The notes under the pieces were generated by a model that did no database searches, had not been told where the DNA came from, and saw nothing but the letters and a program-made list of their open reading frames with translations. Positions 1 through 6,634 of a DNA stretch of 33,235 nucleotides are shown in pieces (within the stretch, counting starts at the first letter, position 1; every line of letters starts with the position of its first letter). This stretch comes from Oribacterium sp. KHPX15 (GTDB lineage: Bacteria > Bacillota > Clostridia > Lachnospirales > Lachnospiraceae), in NCBI RefSeq assembly GCF_900107835.1, contig NZ_FNRG01000031.1, positions 1-33,235 of the forward strand, read 5' to 3'. Made by a program: the position numbers and the translations under genes.

Positions 1-417
1 CAGCGCATCAAAGTTGCAAGGATACATGAAAAGATTACAAATCAGAGAAATGACTTTTTACATAAAGAGTCAACAAGGCTGGTGAAAGAAAACCAAATCA
101 TCTGCATTGAAGACCTTAATGTAAAAGGAATGGTTCGTAATCATAAACTCGCTAAATCTATAAGCGATGTATCATGGTCGAAGTTCTTTGATATGCTTGA
201 ATACAAAGCATTTTTCTATGGTACTGAGATAATCAAAGTTCCAAGATTCTATCCAAGCAGCCAGACTTGCGGTTGCTGTGGATATAAAAATCCGAATATT
301 AAAAATCTCAGCATCAGAGAATGGACTTGTCCTGTTTGTGGCACATACCACGATCGTGATGGTAATGCTGCAAAAAACATACTAAAAAAGGGTCTGTCAC
401 TACGTATGACAGCTTAA
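1..417 (+). CDS. tnpB: IS200/IS605-family TnpB RNA-guided nuclease, C-terminal part
   Basis: The reading frame is open from base 1, so the 5' part lies outside the window; it ends with TAA at 417. A GTG at 82 is only an internal codon. The protein carries the RuvC-II glutamate in [10 protein letters not shown], a zinc ribbon (C-G-C-C-G then C-P-V-C-G) and the RuvC-III aspartate in [10 protein letters not shown], the order seen in TnpB/OrfB of IS605-type elements. TnpB proteins are RNA-guided DNA nucleases that help retain the transposon. The RuvC-I aspartate would be upstream and cannot be seen, so activity cannot be judged. The element's right end follows directly. No tnpA is visible here. 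Confidence 0.93.
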   Translation, partial: QRIKVARIHEKITNQRNDFLHKESTRLVKENQIICIEDLNVKGMVRNHKLAKSISDVSWSKFFDMLEYKAFFYGTEIIKVPRFYPSSQTCGCCGYKNPNIKNLSIREWTCPVCGTYHDRDGNAAKNILKKGLSLRMTA

Positions 418-575
418 CGAATAACAAGGTAGGCACGGGCTGTGCCGAACCAAACGCTTGCGGACATCGTTGGGAAAACTGCTCTCTACGGAGAGTGTGA
501 CAATAACCATGGTGGTTGAAGCAAGAATCCCATCAAGCTTTAGCTTGTGGGAGTGTCAAAAAATTATTATTTGCT
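400..575 (+). ncRNA. Probable omega RNA (reRNA) overlapping the tnpB 3' end, with flanking guide segment
   Basis: Between the tnpB stop and the element end the DNA is non-coding but full of hairpins: 432-436 with 442-446 (loop GGGCT), 482-486 with 491-495 (loop TACG), and the terminal hairpin 529-551. In characterised TnpB systems the guide RNA is transcribed from the tnpB 3' end through the right end, and its guide is the first bases of flanking host DNA, here about 560-575. The RNA is inferred from family knowledge; neither promoter nor exact 5' end is visible. Confidence 0.5.
529..559 (+). mobile_element. Right end of IS200/IS605-type element: bulged hairpin plus TCAA
   Basis: CCCA (529-532), a bulged T, then CAAGCT pairs with AGCTTG and TGGG to form an imperfect subterminal hairpin. 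The bulged T is typical of sites bound by Y1 transposases. GAGTGTCAA follows, and TCAA at 556-559 matches the right-end cleavage tetranucleotide of IS608. The exact boundary is inferred from that similarity. The left end is outside the window. Confidence 0.65.
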
Positions 576-645
576 TTATGCTTGTTGATGTGTTAAACTC
601 CTCAAGTCTTATCGATGAAACAACTTATTTTGAATAAGTTAACAT

Positions 646-676
646 AACTGATCGGGCAGAACCTGATCAGTTTTTT
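646..676 (+). terminator. Intrinsic terminator or attenuator upstream of the helicase gene
   Basis: AACTGATCGGG pairs with CCTGATCAGTT (one G-T pair) around the loop CAGAA, giving an 11-bp stem followed by six T. It ends only 20 bases before the helicase ATG. It is preceded by another perfect hairpin, AACTTATT (622-629) with AATAAGTT (633-640). Either it ends transcription from the mobile element side, or it is an attenuator in the helicase leader. The sequence does not decide between these. Confidence 0.75.
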
Positions 677-696
677 ATTGCATAAAGGAATAATAA

Positions 697-2112
697 ATGA
701 CATTTAACGAATTAAATCTCAGCAAGCGTATCGTTGACGCCATCACAAAGGCAGGCTACAAAGAGCCGTCACCAATTCAGGAACAGGCTATCCCCCTCAT
801 GATGGAGGGCAGGGATCTCATCGCCTGTGCACAGACCGGAACCGGAAAAACAGCGGCATTTGCATTGCCGGTTTTAAATATTCTTGACAATGAATCCCGC
901 CCGCATCCCCGCGCCCTTGTACTCACACCCACAAGAGAGCTGGCCATACAGATTCTTGAAAATTTCAAAAAGTATGGCAGATACATGAGACTTCATACCG
1001 TATGTTTCTACGGTGGTGCAAAGCAGGGTCCCCAGATCGGTGCTTATGAAAGAGGCTGTGACGTTCTGGTGGCAACCCCCGGCCGTCTCCTGGACTACAT
1101 GAATCAGGGTATTGTGAGCCTCAGGGACATCGAGATATTTATTCTTGATGAGGCTGACCGAATGCTGGACATGGGCTTCATCCATGACATCCGTAAGGTG
1201 GTAGCAGAGATACCCGAAGAAAGACAGACGGTAATGTTTTCTGCCACCATGCCAAAGGAAATCGAGGCATTGGCACAGGATATACTGCATGATCCCGAAT
1301 CCATAAAGATCGCGCCTACCACAAGTCCGGCTGAGACGGTGGATCAGAAGATCTGTTTTTTGGAGAAGAACAACAAGAAGATAGTACTTAGTGACTTCCT
1401 GAAGCAGGATAATGTCAAGAAGTCCATCATTTTCACCAGAACAAAGCACGGAGCTGACCATCTTGTAAGAGATCTCGGAAAGCTGGGCATTGAATCCATG
1501 GCTATCCATGGCAACAAGACCCAGGGACAGCGTCAGAATGCACTTGAGAGATTCCGTTCCGGAAATATCAAGGTACTTATAGCTACTGATGTGGCGTCCC
1601 GTGGTATTGATATACCGAAGATAAGCCACGTGTTTAACTATGATCTTCCGGAGGAGACTGAATCCTATATCCATCGTATAGGACGTGCAGGAAGAGCCGG
1701 AGAGACCGGAGAATCAATCACCCTTTGCAGTAAGGATGAAATGGGACTTCTTTATGACATCGAAAAGATGATGCAGAAGGAGATTCCGGAGTTGGAAACC
1801 GAGCTTTCAGTTTCAATCGAGCGTGTACAGCGCGGCGAGAGAAGAAGATTCGGAAGAGCGGTTGCCGCAGCAAAGGCTTCGGCTAAGGAAGACAGATTCT
1901 CATTTAAGAAGAAAGAAGATAAGCTCAGGAAACTTAAGGCTAAAAAGAAAGCATCCCAGAAGAAGACCGGCTTCGAAAAATTCTACAAGAAGAACGGAGA
2001 CATCTTCGAAGAAGCAACTAAAGCCTTTGAGACGAAGCAGAAAAATCATTCCGGTAAAAAGGTAAAGGAAGAGACCGGGAAAAAGAAGGAACATAAGAGA
2101 AGAGCGTCATGA
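697..2112 (+). CDS. DEAD-box ATP-dependent RNA helicase
   Basis: A 471-residue cytoplasmic RNA helicase that uses ATP to remodel RNA duplexes, as in ribosome assembly, mRNA decay or cold adaptation. Motifs in order: Q-motif (aromatic F3, Q28), Walker A AQTGTGKT (45-52), PTREL (78-82), DEAD (151-154), SAT (182-184), and HRIGRAGR near residue 328. The last 90 or so residues form a Lys/Arg-rich low-complexity tail, a typical RNA-binding extension in RhlE/CshA-type proteins. The start is supported by AAAGGAAT upstream. A hairpin with a T-run lies 20 bases before the gene, so leader control is possible. Subfamily (rhlE, cshA or dbpA) cannot be fixed here, so no symbol is given. Confidence 0.96.
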   Translation: MTFNELNLSKRIVDAITKAGYKEPSPIQEQAIPLMMEGRDLIACAQTGTGKTAAFALPVLNILDNESRPHPRALVLTPTRELAIQILENFKKYGRYMRLHTVCFYGGAKQGPQIGAYERGCDVLVATPGRLLDYMNQGIVSLRDIEIFILDEADRMLDMGFIHDIRKVVAEIPEERQTVMFSATMPKEIEALAQDILHDPESIKIAPTTSPAETVDQKICFLEKNNKKIVLSDFLKQDNVKKSIIFTRTKHGADHLVRDLGKLGIESMAIHGNKTQGQRQNALERFRSGNIKVLIATDVASRGIDIPKISHVFNYDLPEETESYIHRIGRAGRAGETGESITLCSKDEMGLLYDIEKMMQKEIPELETELSVSIERVQRGERRRFGRAVAAAKASAKEDRFSFKKKEDKLRKLKAKKKASQKKTGFEKFYKKNGDIFEEATKAFETKQKNHSGKKVKEETGKKKEHKRRAS

Positions 2113-2116
2113 GCAA

Positions 2117-2168
2117 ACAAAAAGCCCAAAACCAAGGAAAGGAGTAGAATTCCTATGGTTTTGGGCTT
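2117..2168 (-). terminator. Intrinsic terminator of the tRNA-Lys transcript (possibly bidirectional)
   Basis: AAGCCCAAAACCA (2122-2134) pairs perfectly with TGGTTTTGGGCTT (2156-2168), with an inner AGGAA/TTCCT stem. Read on the minus strand the hairpin is followed by a T-rich stretch (TTTTTGTTTGC), so it best serves the tRNA gene transcribed leftwards. It may also stop helicase read-through from the left, although the plus-strand tail is A-rich. Confidence 0.8.
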
Positions 2169-2177
2169 ATAAAAAAC

Positions 2178-2250
2178 TGCACCTTCAGGGACTTGAACCC
2201 TGGACAAACGGATTAAGAGTCCGCTGCTCTACCAACTGAGCTAAAGGTGC
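2178..2250 (-). tRNA. tRNA-Lys (anticodon CTT)
   Basis: On the minus strand the cloverleaf runs from GCACCTTTAGCTCAG through D-arm TTGGTAGAGC, anticodon stem GCGGA with loop CTCTTAA (anticodon CTT, Lys AAG codon), T-arm CAGGGTTCAAGTCCCTG and acceptor strand AAGGTGC, with discriminator A. The acceptor stem pairs over seven bases. CCA is not encoded. It lies tail to tail with the helicase gene and shares the terminator hairpin region. Confidence 0.97.
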
Positions 2251-2314
2251 ATTCGCTGCATCAATGCAACGAGTAATAAAATACATGTTCTCAGGATATT
2301 TGTCAAGAATTATT

Positions 2315-2725
2315 TTATTTCTTTGGCTTAAAAAATGGTTTAAATACATTGAGAACACCGTCCTCATCTTTTTCGGCAGCTTCTCTGGCGTCAATTGCAA
2401 GCTGCGATTCCAAAACATCGGCAAATATCGGAGCTTCAGTGGTCATTCCTTTGGGATAACGTGTGAAAATCTGGGAAAAGGCTTTTCTCAGGTCCTCCGG
2501 GGGATACTCCAAAAGGAAATCTGAAAGGATACCCTTGTATTGGTTCTCAACGCCGTACGCAGTGATATTGAAAGCTCTGCAATAATAGGTCATGGCATTG
2601 GGCTCACTCGCCTCATATCCGACTATGGTTGTGTTATAAATATTGTCGGAGATTTCCTTCAGACTGCATTCGCTTAATGCTTCTTCCAGATATTTTAAAG
2701 CTGCCTTTTTGTTAATATTAATCAT
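2315..2725 (-). CDS. Hypothetical protein (136 aa)
   Basis: No recognised family. The start is placed at 2725 because the minus strand has GAGGAGG six bases before that ATG; an in-frame ATG 15 bases further upstream overlaps this ribosome site. The product starts MININKKAALKYLEEALSE, is soluble and mostly helical in appearance, has no signal peptide or membrane segment, and ends with a Lys/Phe-rich tail (VFKPFFKPKK). It is a single gene between the tRNA and a divergently oriented small gene. Function unknown. Confidence 0.7.
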   Translation of the reverse strand: MININKKAALKYLEEALSECSLKEISDNIYNTTIVGYEASEPNAMTYYCRAFNITAYGVENQYKGILSDFLLEYPPEDLRKAFSQIFTRYPKGMTTEAPIFADVLESQLAIDAREAAEKDEDGVLNVFKPFFKPKK

Positions 2726-2914
2726 AGCTGTCCTCCTCATATCCCTTAAATATAAATTCGGCTTTGGAATCGTATTTATAAGGAGGTTATGATAATGTTT
2801 AATTCGTTCGATATATAATAGTAGTACGATGATGCAACCGAATATATATGGTTATATAATGTTGTGATTCAAGACATTTTCAAAATACATTATAAGAATT
2901 GAAAGGTATCCTCT

Positions 2915-3337
2915 ATGGGATTTTTAGAACAACTGCTGGGAAAATCCGAATACAAAACCTGCGAAATGGAAATCAACTTTGCCATGGAGGAGGGTGACGA
3001 GGAAAGCGGATATATCATTGCCGAAATATTCGGTGAGGAAGTTATCGGCTGGAATAAATATATACATGCCCTTTGTTCCTTTAAGGAAGACTCTGAGCTC
3101 TGGGACTATGATTACACCTATGTTGAGCTTATTAAAACAGCAAACCGGTTTCCCGAAGTTACCATACCTGTCCTGTTTCAGCTTAAGGGAGGAAAGGTTA
3201 CAGACATGCGGGTCGATTTCATCACCTACAGTAACAGAGTAAACGATGAAAGCTTTGCCGAGCTCCGGGTGAAAGCCTTTCATGTTATGAATATAAAATC
3301 TGCTTTTGATCGAAGATCAAAAGAGCCGCGGCTTTGA
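2915..3337 (+). CDS. Hypothetical acidic protein (140 aa)
   Basis: An unrecognised soluble protein starting MGFLEQLLGKSEYKTCEME, rich in Glu/Asp in its first half. Alternating hydrophobic stretches (IPVLFQLKGGKVTDMRVDFI) suggest a small alpha/beta fold. A weak AAAGG ribosome site precedes the ATG. It is divergent from the 2315-2725 gene across about 190 bases of AT-rich DNA. There is no signal peptide or metal motif. Function unknown. Confidence 0.65.
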   Translation: MGFLEQLLGKSEYKTCEMEINFAMEEGDEESGYIIAEIFGEEVIGWNKYIHALCSFKEDSELWDYDYTYVELIKTANRFPEVTIPVLFQLKGGKVTDMRVDFITYSNRVNDESFAELRVKAFHVMNIKSAFDRRSKEPRL

Positions 3338-3450
3338 GCGGTTCAAAAGAATCCGTTGGGATTCTATCCTCTGATACAAATAATGAAACCTATATAATCA
3401 TCTTAAGATTGTATTAATTCCGAAAAATCCTACTAAAAAAGTGTAATAAA

Positions 3451-3626
3451 AATCGGCCATGAGCCGAATTACTAGTGCAGAGGGAGCTCATGGGAAGGGA
3501 ATTTTCCTATGCAATGTTCGTATGAACATAAAGATATCTCCGAGGGATCGGAGATACTTAAGAGAAGGATCTATATTAATGTTAAAACGATTAAAAACAT
3601 CGGAGCAGGATGCTTCGATGTTTTTT
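3451..3626 (+). ncRNA. Candidate structured RNA ending in an intrinsic terminator
   Basis: Four well-formed hairpins follow each other. CCATGAGC (3457-3464) pairs with GCTCATGG (3486-3493). ATGTTC (3514-3519) pairs with GAACAT (3524-3529). TATCTCCGA (3535-3543) pairs with TCGGAGATA (3548-3556) around a GGGA (GNRA-type) tetraloop. The last is a 12-bp terminator stem at 3595-3623 with a T-run. Compact helices with a GNRA loop and a terminal terminator fit a small RNA or a leader with premature termination. I do not recognise a known riboswitch class. A 63-codon frame overlaps it and could be the real product instead. Confidence 0.45.
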
Positions 3627-3700
3627 ATTTAAACATGAGAGAAAAGGATGCTCTGGTGAATGTACTCGAGGTGATAAAAGGAAATCTTGGAATACATTGA
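3509..3700 (+). CDS. Doubtful small ORF (63 aa) overlapping the hairpin RNA
   Basis: An open frame starts at ATG 3509 after GGGAAGGG, and the product ends VNVLEVIKGNLGIH. The C-terminal third looks protein-like, but the frame runs straight through a 12-bp terminator hairpin at 3595-3626 and two further hairpins, which argues that the DNA is selected for RNA structure. It could also be a short leader peptide that affects the terminator. No family is recognised. Confidence 0.25.
   Translation: MQCSYEHKDISEGSEILKRRIYINVKTIKNIGAGCFDVFYLNMREKDALVNVLEVIKGNLGIH
3595..3626 (+). terminator. Intrinsic terminator
   Basis: AAACATCGGAGC (3595-3606) pairs with GCTTCGATGTTT (3612-3623), one G-T pair included, around loop AGGAT, and is followed by a T-run to 3626. 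This is a textbook plus-strand terminator. It lies inside the open frame 3509-3700. Confidence 0.8.
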
Positions 3701-3705
3701 AAAAT

Positions 3706-3780
3706 GGTAGTTAGTAGCAGTTCAGCCGGTGGACCATGGGGACGGAGTTGGTGGTCCACCGGCTGAACTGCTACGGTAGT
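3706..3780. repeat. 61-bp palindromic element with perfect 23-bp arms, flanked by GGTAGT
   Basis: The left arm at 3714-3736 (begins GTAGCAGTTCAGCC) is the exact reverse complement of 3752-3774 across a 15-base loop (3737-3751) containing GGGGACGG. GGTAGT occurs at 3706-3711 and again at 3775-3780, directly flanking the palindrome. A perfect 23-bp stem between genes is typical of REP/MITE-like sequences, and a GTAG foot is also found in REPs handled by RAYT (Y1) transposases. It lacks a T-run, so it is not simply a terminator. Whether other copies exist cannot be seen here. Confidence 0.85.
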
Positions 3781-3788
3781 AATGGAAG

Positions 3789-3834
3789 TAAAAATGGGCA
3801 GACATCCCAAGTATTGACGGGGATATCTGCCCAT
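3789..3834 (-). terminator. Intrinsic terminator of the SGNH-like gene
   Basis: ATGGGCAGA (3794-3802) pairs with TCTGCCCAT (3826-3834), and ATCCC with GGGAT inside a single mismatch. On the minus strand the stem is followed by a T-run (complement of GTAAAAA). It sits just past the stop of the minus-strand gene that ends at 3877. Confidence 0.8.
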
Positions 3835-3876
3835 TATCTATAATGGTAACCTATATTTTGGAATGATTCCCTATGA

Positions 3877-6093
3877 CTATTTCTTTTGCGGATTCCCAAC
3901 CTCGTAGGAGAACCATTCGGTTTCATCAGGACGTTCAGGACCGATGCCGGTATTTATATCTTCGGAATCGGAAGCATCGGTGGCTTCGCTGCCGGGGTAT
4001 GTGTCCGCATGAGTTTCTTCGTAATCGTAGGTCTCGGTGTTTTCATTGTCGGAGTACGTGCTCTCGGATGTCTCAGAAGCTTCCTCTCCCTGAGTTGAAG
4101 CTGCCGTAAGGTTACTTAAGCTTTCTGAAACTGCTGCGGCGTTTCCCTGAGCAGGCTGGTCATTTCCGAAGGTAGCAGCAGTGGTTTCAGCTTCGGTGCT
4201 TTGGATCGTCATTTCAGGTACCGCTGCAGGATTACCAGGGTCAGCTTCCGACGGTCTGCCCGGATTACCGGCTTTTGAGGTTTTGTCGTTTTCTTTTGTG
4301 GTCTGCTCCGGCAGATCATTTTCTGTTTCTGTAGGTTGTCCATCCCGGTTAAGAGGTATAGGTTTTCCTTCTTTGTCAGTCAGACCGATATATGGCACAT
4401 GCTGGAAACCGTCTAAGTAGGAGGGTAGAGAAAAGTCTCCGCCGAGGATGATGCCGTGTAAGGTATCTGCCTGTTCCTTTGTGGAAAAGGCCAGAATAAG
4501 GTTACCGTCACGCTCGTAAGAGTAACCATCGTTAAGAGGCATGATAAAGCGTACCTTAACTGCATCGTTGTTACGCTGAATGATACGTCCGAATCCGTTG
4601 GTTCCGTCTCCGGTGGCGGCATAAAGGTCATTGTCGCCTTCCACAAGATCATAATCAACGCCGATGATAGTGCCGAACTCTCCCGGTTTCAGATCATTCA
4701 CGCCGGCAGCTTTGTTTGCAGCACCTTCGCCGGCGGGATCACTGACTCCTTCCCCATCGGCACCGGCTTTATCGGAAAATGGAAAAACCCCGTCCCGATC
4801 TTCCACCCTGGCCGCAGCTTTCACCGTGTTCTCAGCCAGAACATATGTGAAGTCATCAAGACGAACCAGCTCTGAAACCGGAAAATAATGGTATCGATCC
4901 AGTGTCGTCACTTCTTTCTTTAGAGGAGAAATCTCCTTGTCATTATACCCGGTACTCTTACTTACTTTTTTTTCTATAAAATGTAAAATCCTTTCGGATA
5001 AGAATTTCTGACCTTCATTATTCAGATAAAGCCCATCAATGGTGTACTTGTGTATGGCTTCCTCAGCGGCGGCAGTCCTCTCAGCAATATCCTTTGAAGC
5101 GATCTCATCAGCCTTTTTCTTGGAAATCCCATCAGACTGCATATCTGCGGCCAGACTCTCGCTGGTGGCAGAGCCGTATGGCAGCTGCGAAATCGTGGCA
5201 CCCTTGGCGGTAGCATCAGGATCTGTCATCTCAAGTCCTACGTTTATAACAGATGCATCATAGTGCTTTGATATCTTATACAGTGCATCGTAATTTTCAT
5301 CTGCGTATCCAAGCTCAGGAGCTGTCAGAGCCTGATTGGACAGAAGTGAAATGATACTGCATTTCTCAAATTTTCTCCGAACCTGTCTGAGGACACCCTC
5401 GTAGTAAAGCTCGAACATCTGAGGCTCGTCCGTCATACCGAGACTCACGATGCAAAGATCGTATTCATTTTCTCTGGAAGCTGCCACAGTCCTTGCATCC
5501 AGGATCTCTCCGGCGAATTCACCATTTTGGTTTTTTACATCACCGGTGTCGTTTTGCACCTCACCGGTGTAGGTACCTTCCTTATCCTTCATGGCACCGG
5601 CAGCAGCAAGTACCGGAGAGGCAGTGCCATCAGGAAGCTTCATGAGCTGTACCCAGGCACCGTAACCTCCGTTCATGCCGGACAGGGTAATGTTTTCGAC
5701 CTCGGCCTTGACACCGAATTTTTTCTTCAAACCTGCCTGAAGTAGCTTGCTCCAAACTAAAGATTTGTTACTGACACCGAAGCCATTGCCGTAGGCATCA
5801 CCAACTATCAGGATCCGTACAGGGAGATCATGCTCAAGCCGCTGGTAGAAGCTGTCATTAACCTCACGCCTAAGCTTCAGAAGCTGTCTTTCTGTTAAAC
5901 GTACCTGTTGGGAATCATTATAAATCTTTTGGTTTTCGCTTTTTGCCCATTTCTGATAATCATTTTCGCTTTGCTTATCTAAGATTGTGGAAATTCCGAG
6001 AAAGATCAGAATCAGGATACAGACAGTCCCCAGTATAATCCTTATAAAAAGCGGATTTACAGCTCTGCGTTTATCACATAGAAATCTGAACAT
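3877..6093 (-). CDS. Membrane-anchored SGNH-hydrolase-fold protein with degenerate catalytic residues
   Basis: A 738-residue protein: short cytoplasmic head, one membrane segment (about 14-37), then an extracellular SGNH-like domain (about 90-375). SGNH enzymes hydrolyse or transfer acyl groups, often on cell-wall glycans. Blocks are recognisable but altered: block I is ILIVGDAYGNG with Ala100 where the Ser nucleophile belongs, block III is SLGMTDEP with Thr221 in place of Asn, and block V is DGLYLNNEG with Tyr356 in place of His; Asp353 remains. A second ordered region spans about 390-575. The last 140 residues are a Thr/Glu/Ser-rich low-complexity tail. GGAGGGG precedes the ATG closely. It is probably a binding or structural pseudoenzyme in surface-glycan biology. 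Confidence 0.8.
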   Translation of the reverse strand: MFRFLCDKRRAVNPLFIRIILGTVCILILIFLGISTILDKQSENDYQKWAKSENQKIYNDSQQVRLTERQLLKLRREVNDSFYQRLEHDLPVRILIVGDAYGNGFGVSNKSLVWSKLLQAGLKKKFGVKAEVENITLSGMNGGYGAWVQLMKLPDGTASPVLAAAGAMKDKEGTYTGEVQNDTGDVKNQNGEFAGEILDARTVAASRENEYDLCIVSLGMTDEPQMFELYYEGVLRQVRRKFEKCSIISLLSNQALTAPELGYADENYDALYKISKHYDASVINVGLEMTDPDATAKGATISQLPYGSATSESLAADMQSDGISKKKADEIASKDIAERTAAAEEAIHKYTIDGLYLNNEGQKFLSERILHFIEKKVSKSTGYNDKEISPLKKEVTTLDRYHYFPVSELVRLDDFTYVLAENTVKAAARVEDRDGVFPFSDKAGADGEGVSDPAGEGAANKAAGVNDLKPGEFGTIIGVDYDLVEGDNDLYAATGDGTNGFGRIIQRNNDAVKVRFIMPLNDGYSYERDGNLILAFSTKEQADTLHGIILGGDFSLPSYLDGFQHVPYIGLTDKEGKPIPLNRDGQPTETENDLPEQTTKENDKTSKAGNPGRPSEADPGNPAAVPEMTIQSTEAETTAATFGNDQPAQGNAAAVSESLSNLTAASTQGEEASETSESTYSDNENTETYDYEETHADTYPGSEATDASDSEDINTGIGPERPDETEWFSYEVGNPQKK

Positions 6094-6169
6094 AACCCCT
6101 CCAATTATATAAATCCAAGTTTAAAATCGGGGGGATAATGTTTAAACGCCGCATATGTCAAAGGAACTA

Positions 6170-6337
6170 TTATTCTGTCATATTTTCCAGTGCATATTCT
6201 ACAGCTTGAATTACAAAGCTTGAAAAAGAAACATCCTTTCCTTTAATGGCTTCATTTATTTTCTCTACTACTTCGATGGGGAAACGAATAGTCTTGTTCT
6301 CGCTCTCTTTACGATTGGGTCTTATCTGAAATGCCAT
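6170..6337 (-). CDS. Small ribbon-helix-helix DNA-binding protein (55 aa)
   Basis: A short gene on the minus strand with a perfect GGAGG seven to eight bases before ATG at 6337 and TAA at 6170-6172. The product starts MAFQIRPNRKESENKTIRFP and continues IEVVEKINEAIKGKDVSFSS, then FVIQAVEYALENMTE. The pattern of a beta strand with alternating residues (KTIRFPI) followed by two helices fits an Arc/CopG-type ribbon-helix-helix repressor, which binds DNA as a dimer. Upstream are repeated TTGCA-N3-TGCAA palindromes placed in its own promoter, so autoregulation is likely. No toxin partner adjoins it. It lies directly upstream of, and in the same direction as, the SGNH-like gene and might be co-transcribed with it. 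Confidence 0.75.
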   Translation of the reverse strand: MAFQIRPNRKESENKTIRFPIEVVEKINEAIKGKDVSFSSFVIQAVEYALENMTE

Positions 6338-6442
6338 TTTTTATACCTCCGTACAACACTAAATGTATTGCAAAAAACATTAAATCACAGCACCGAAAAG
6401 AGCAATTTAATATACTAGATACAAAGAATTGCAAAAAACTGT

Positions 6443-6470
6443 TTTATACGAATTGCATAGTGCAATGCAA
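6443..6470 (-). promoter_or_regulatory. Promoter of the RHH gene with palindromic operator in the spacer
   Basis: On the minus strand TTGCAT (6465-6470) and TATAAA (6443-6448) are 16 bases apart. The spacer contains the palindrome TTGCATAGTGCAA (6453-6465). Further TTGCA half-sites lie at 6429-6433 and 6368-6372, within a 12-base direct repeat ATTGCAAAAAAC. This layout suits repression by a small dimeric regulator. Confidence 0.5.
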
Positions 6471-6476
6471 AACGTA

Positions 6477-6505
6477 TTGCATTATGCAAACCAAAGGGGT
6501 ATGTT
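6477..6505 (+). promoter_or_regulatory. Possible divergent promoter for the HTH gene, overlapping the second palindrome
   Basis: TTGCAT (6477-6482) and TATGTT (6500-6505) are 17 bases apart on the plus strand. The palindrome TTGCATTATGCAA (6477-6489) covers the -35 element. Its centre is 24 bp from the centre of the palindrome in the minus-strand promoter. The -10 match is only moderate. Confidence 0.35.
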
Positions 6506-6634
6506 TATAGCCGGAGGCAATAGCTTAAAAAATAAGTATAGAGTATGGGCGATGGGGTCCGGTTTAAGAGATAAGATAAATACTTTCCGGTAATCTTTCA
6601 GAACCCAGGGGAATAAAGAGGAAGGGTATATAGT

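Noticed and set aside
874-1674. Long open frame (266 codons) antisense to the DEAD-box helicase gene
   Set aside because: A shadow of the codon bias of the helicase gene; it has no recognisable domain and the plus-strand motifs are unequivocal.
2178-2250. tRNA-Lys as an attachment site for an integrative element
   Set aside because: No integrase nearby and no repeat of the tRNA 3' end was noticed elsewhere in the window.
2789-2818. Nine-codon frame (ATG ATA ATG TTT ...) after a perfect AGGAGG in the 2741-2914 gap
   Set aside because: Too short to call a gene; there is no conserved peptide or downstream attenuator, and AGGAGG occurs by chance in purine-rich DNA.
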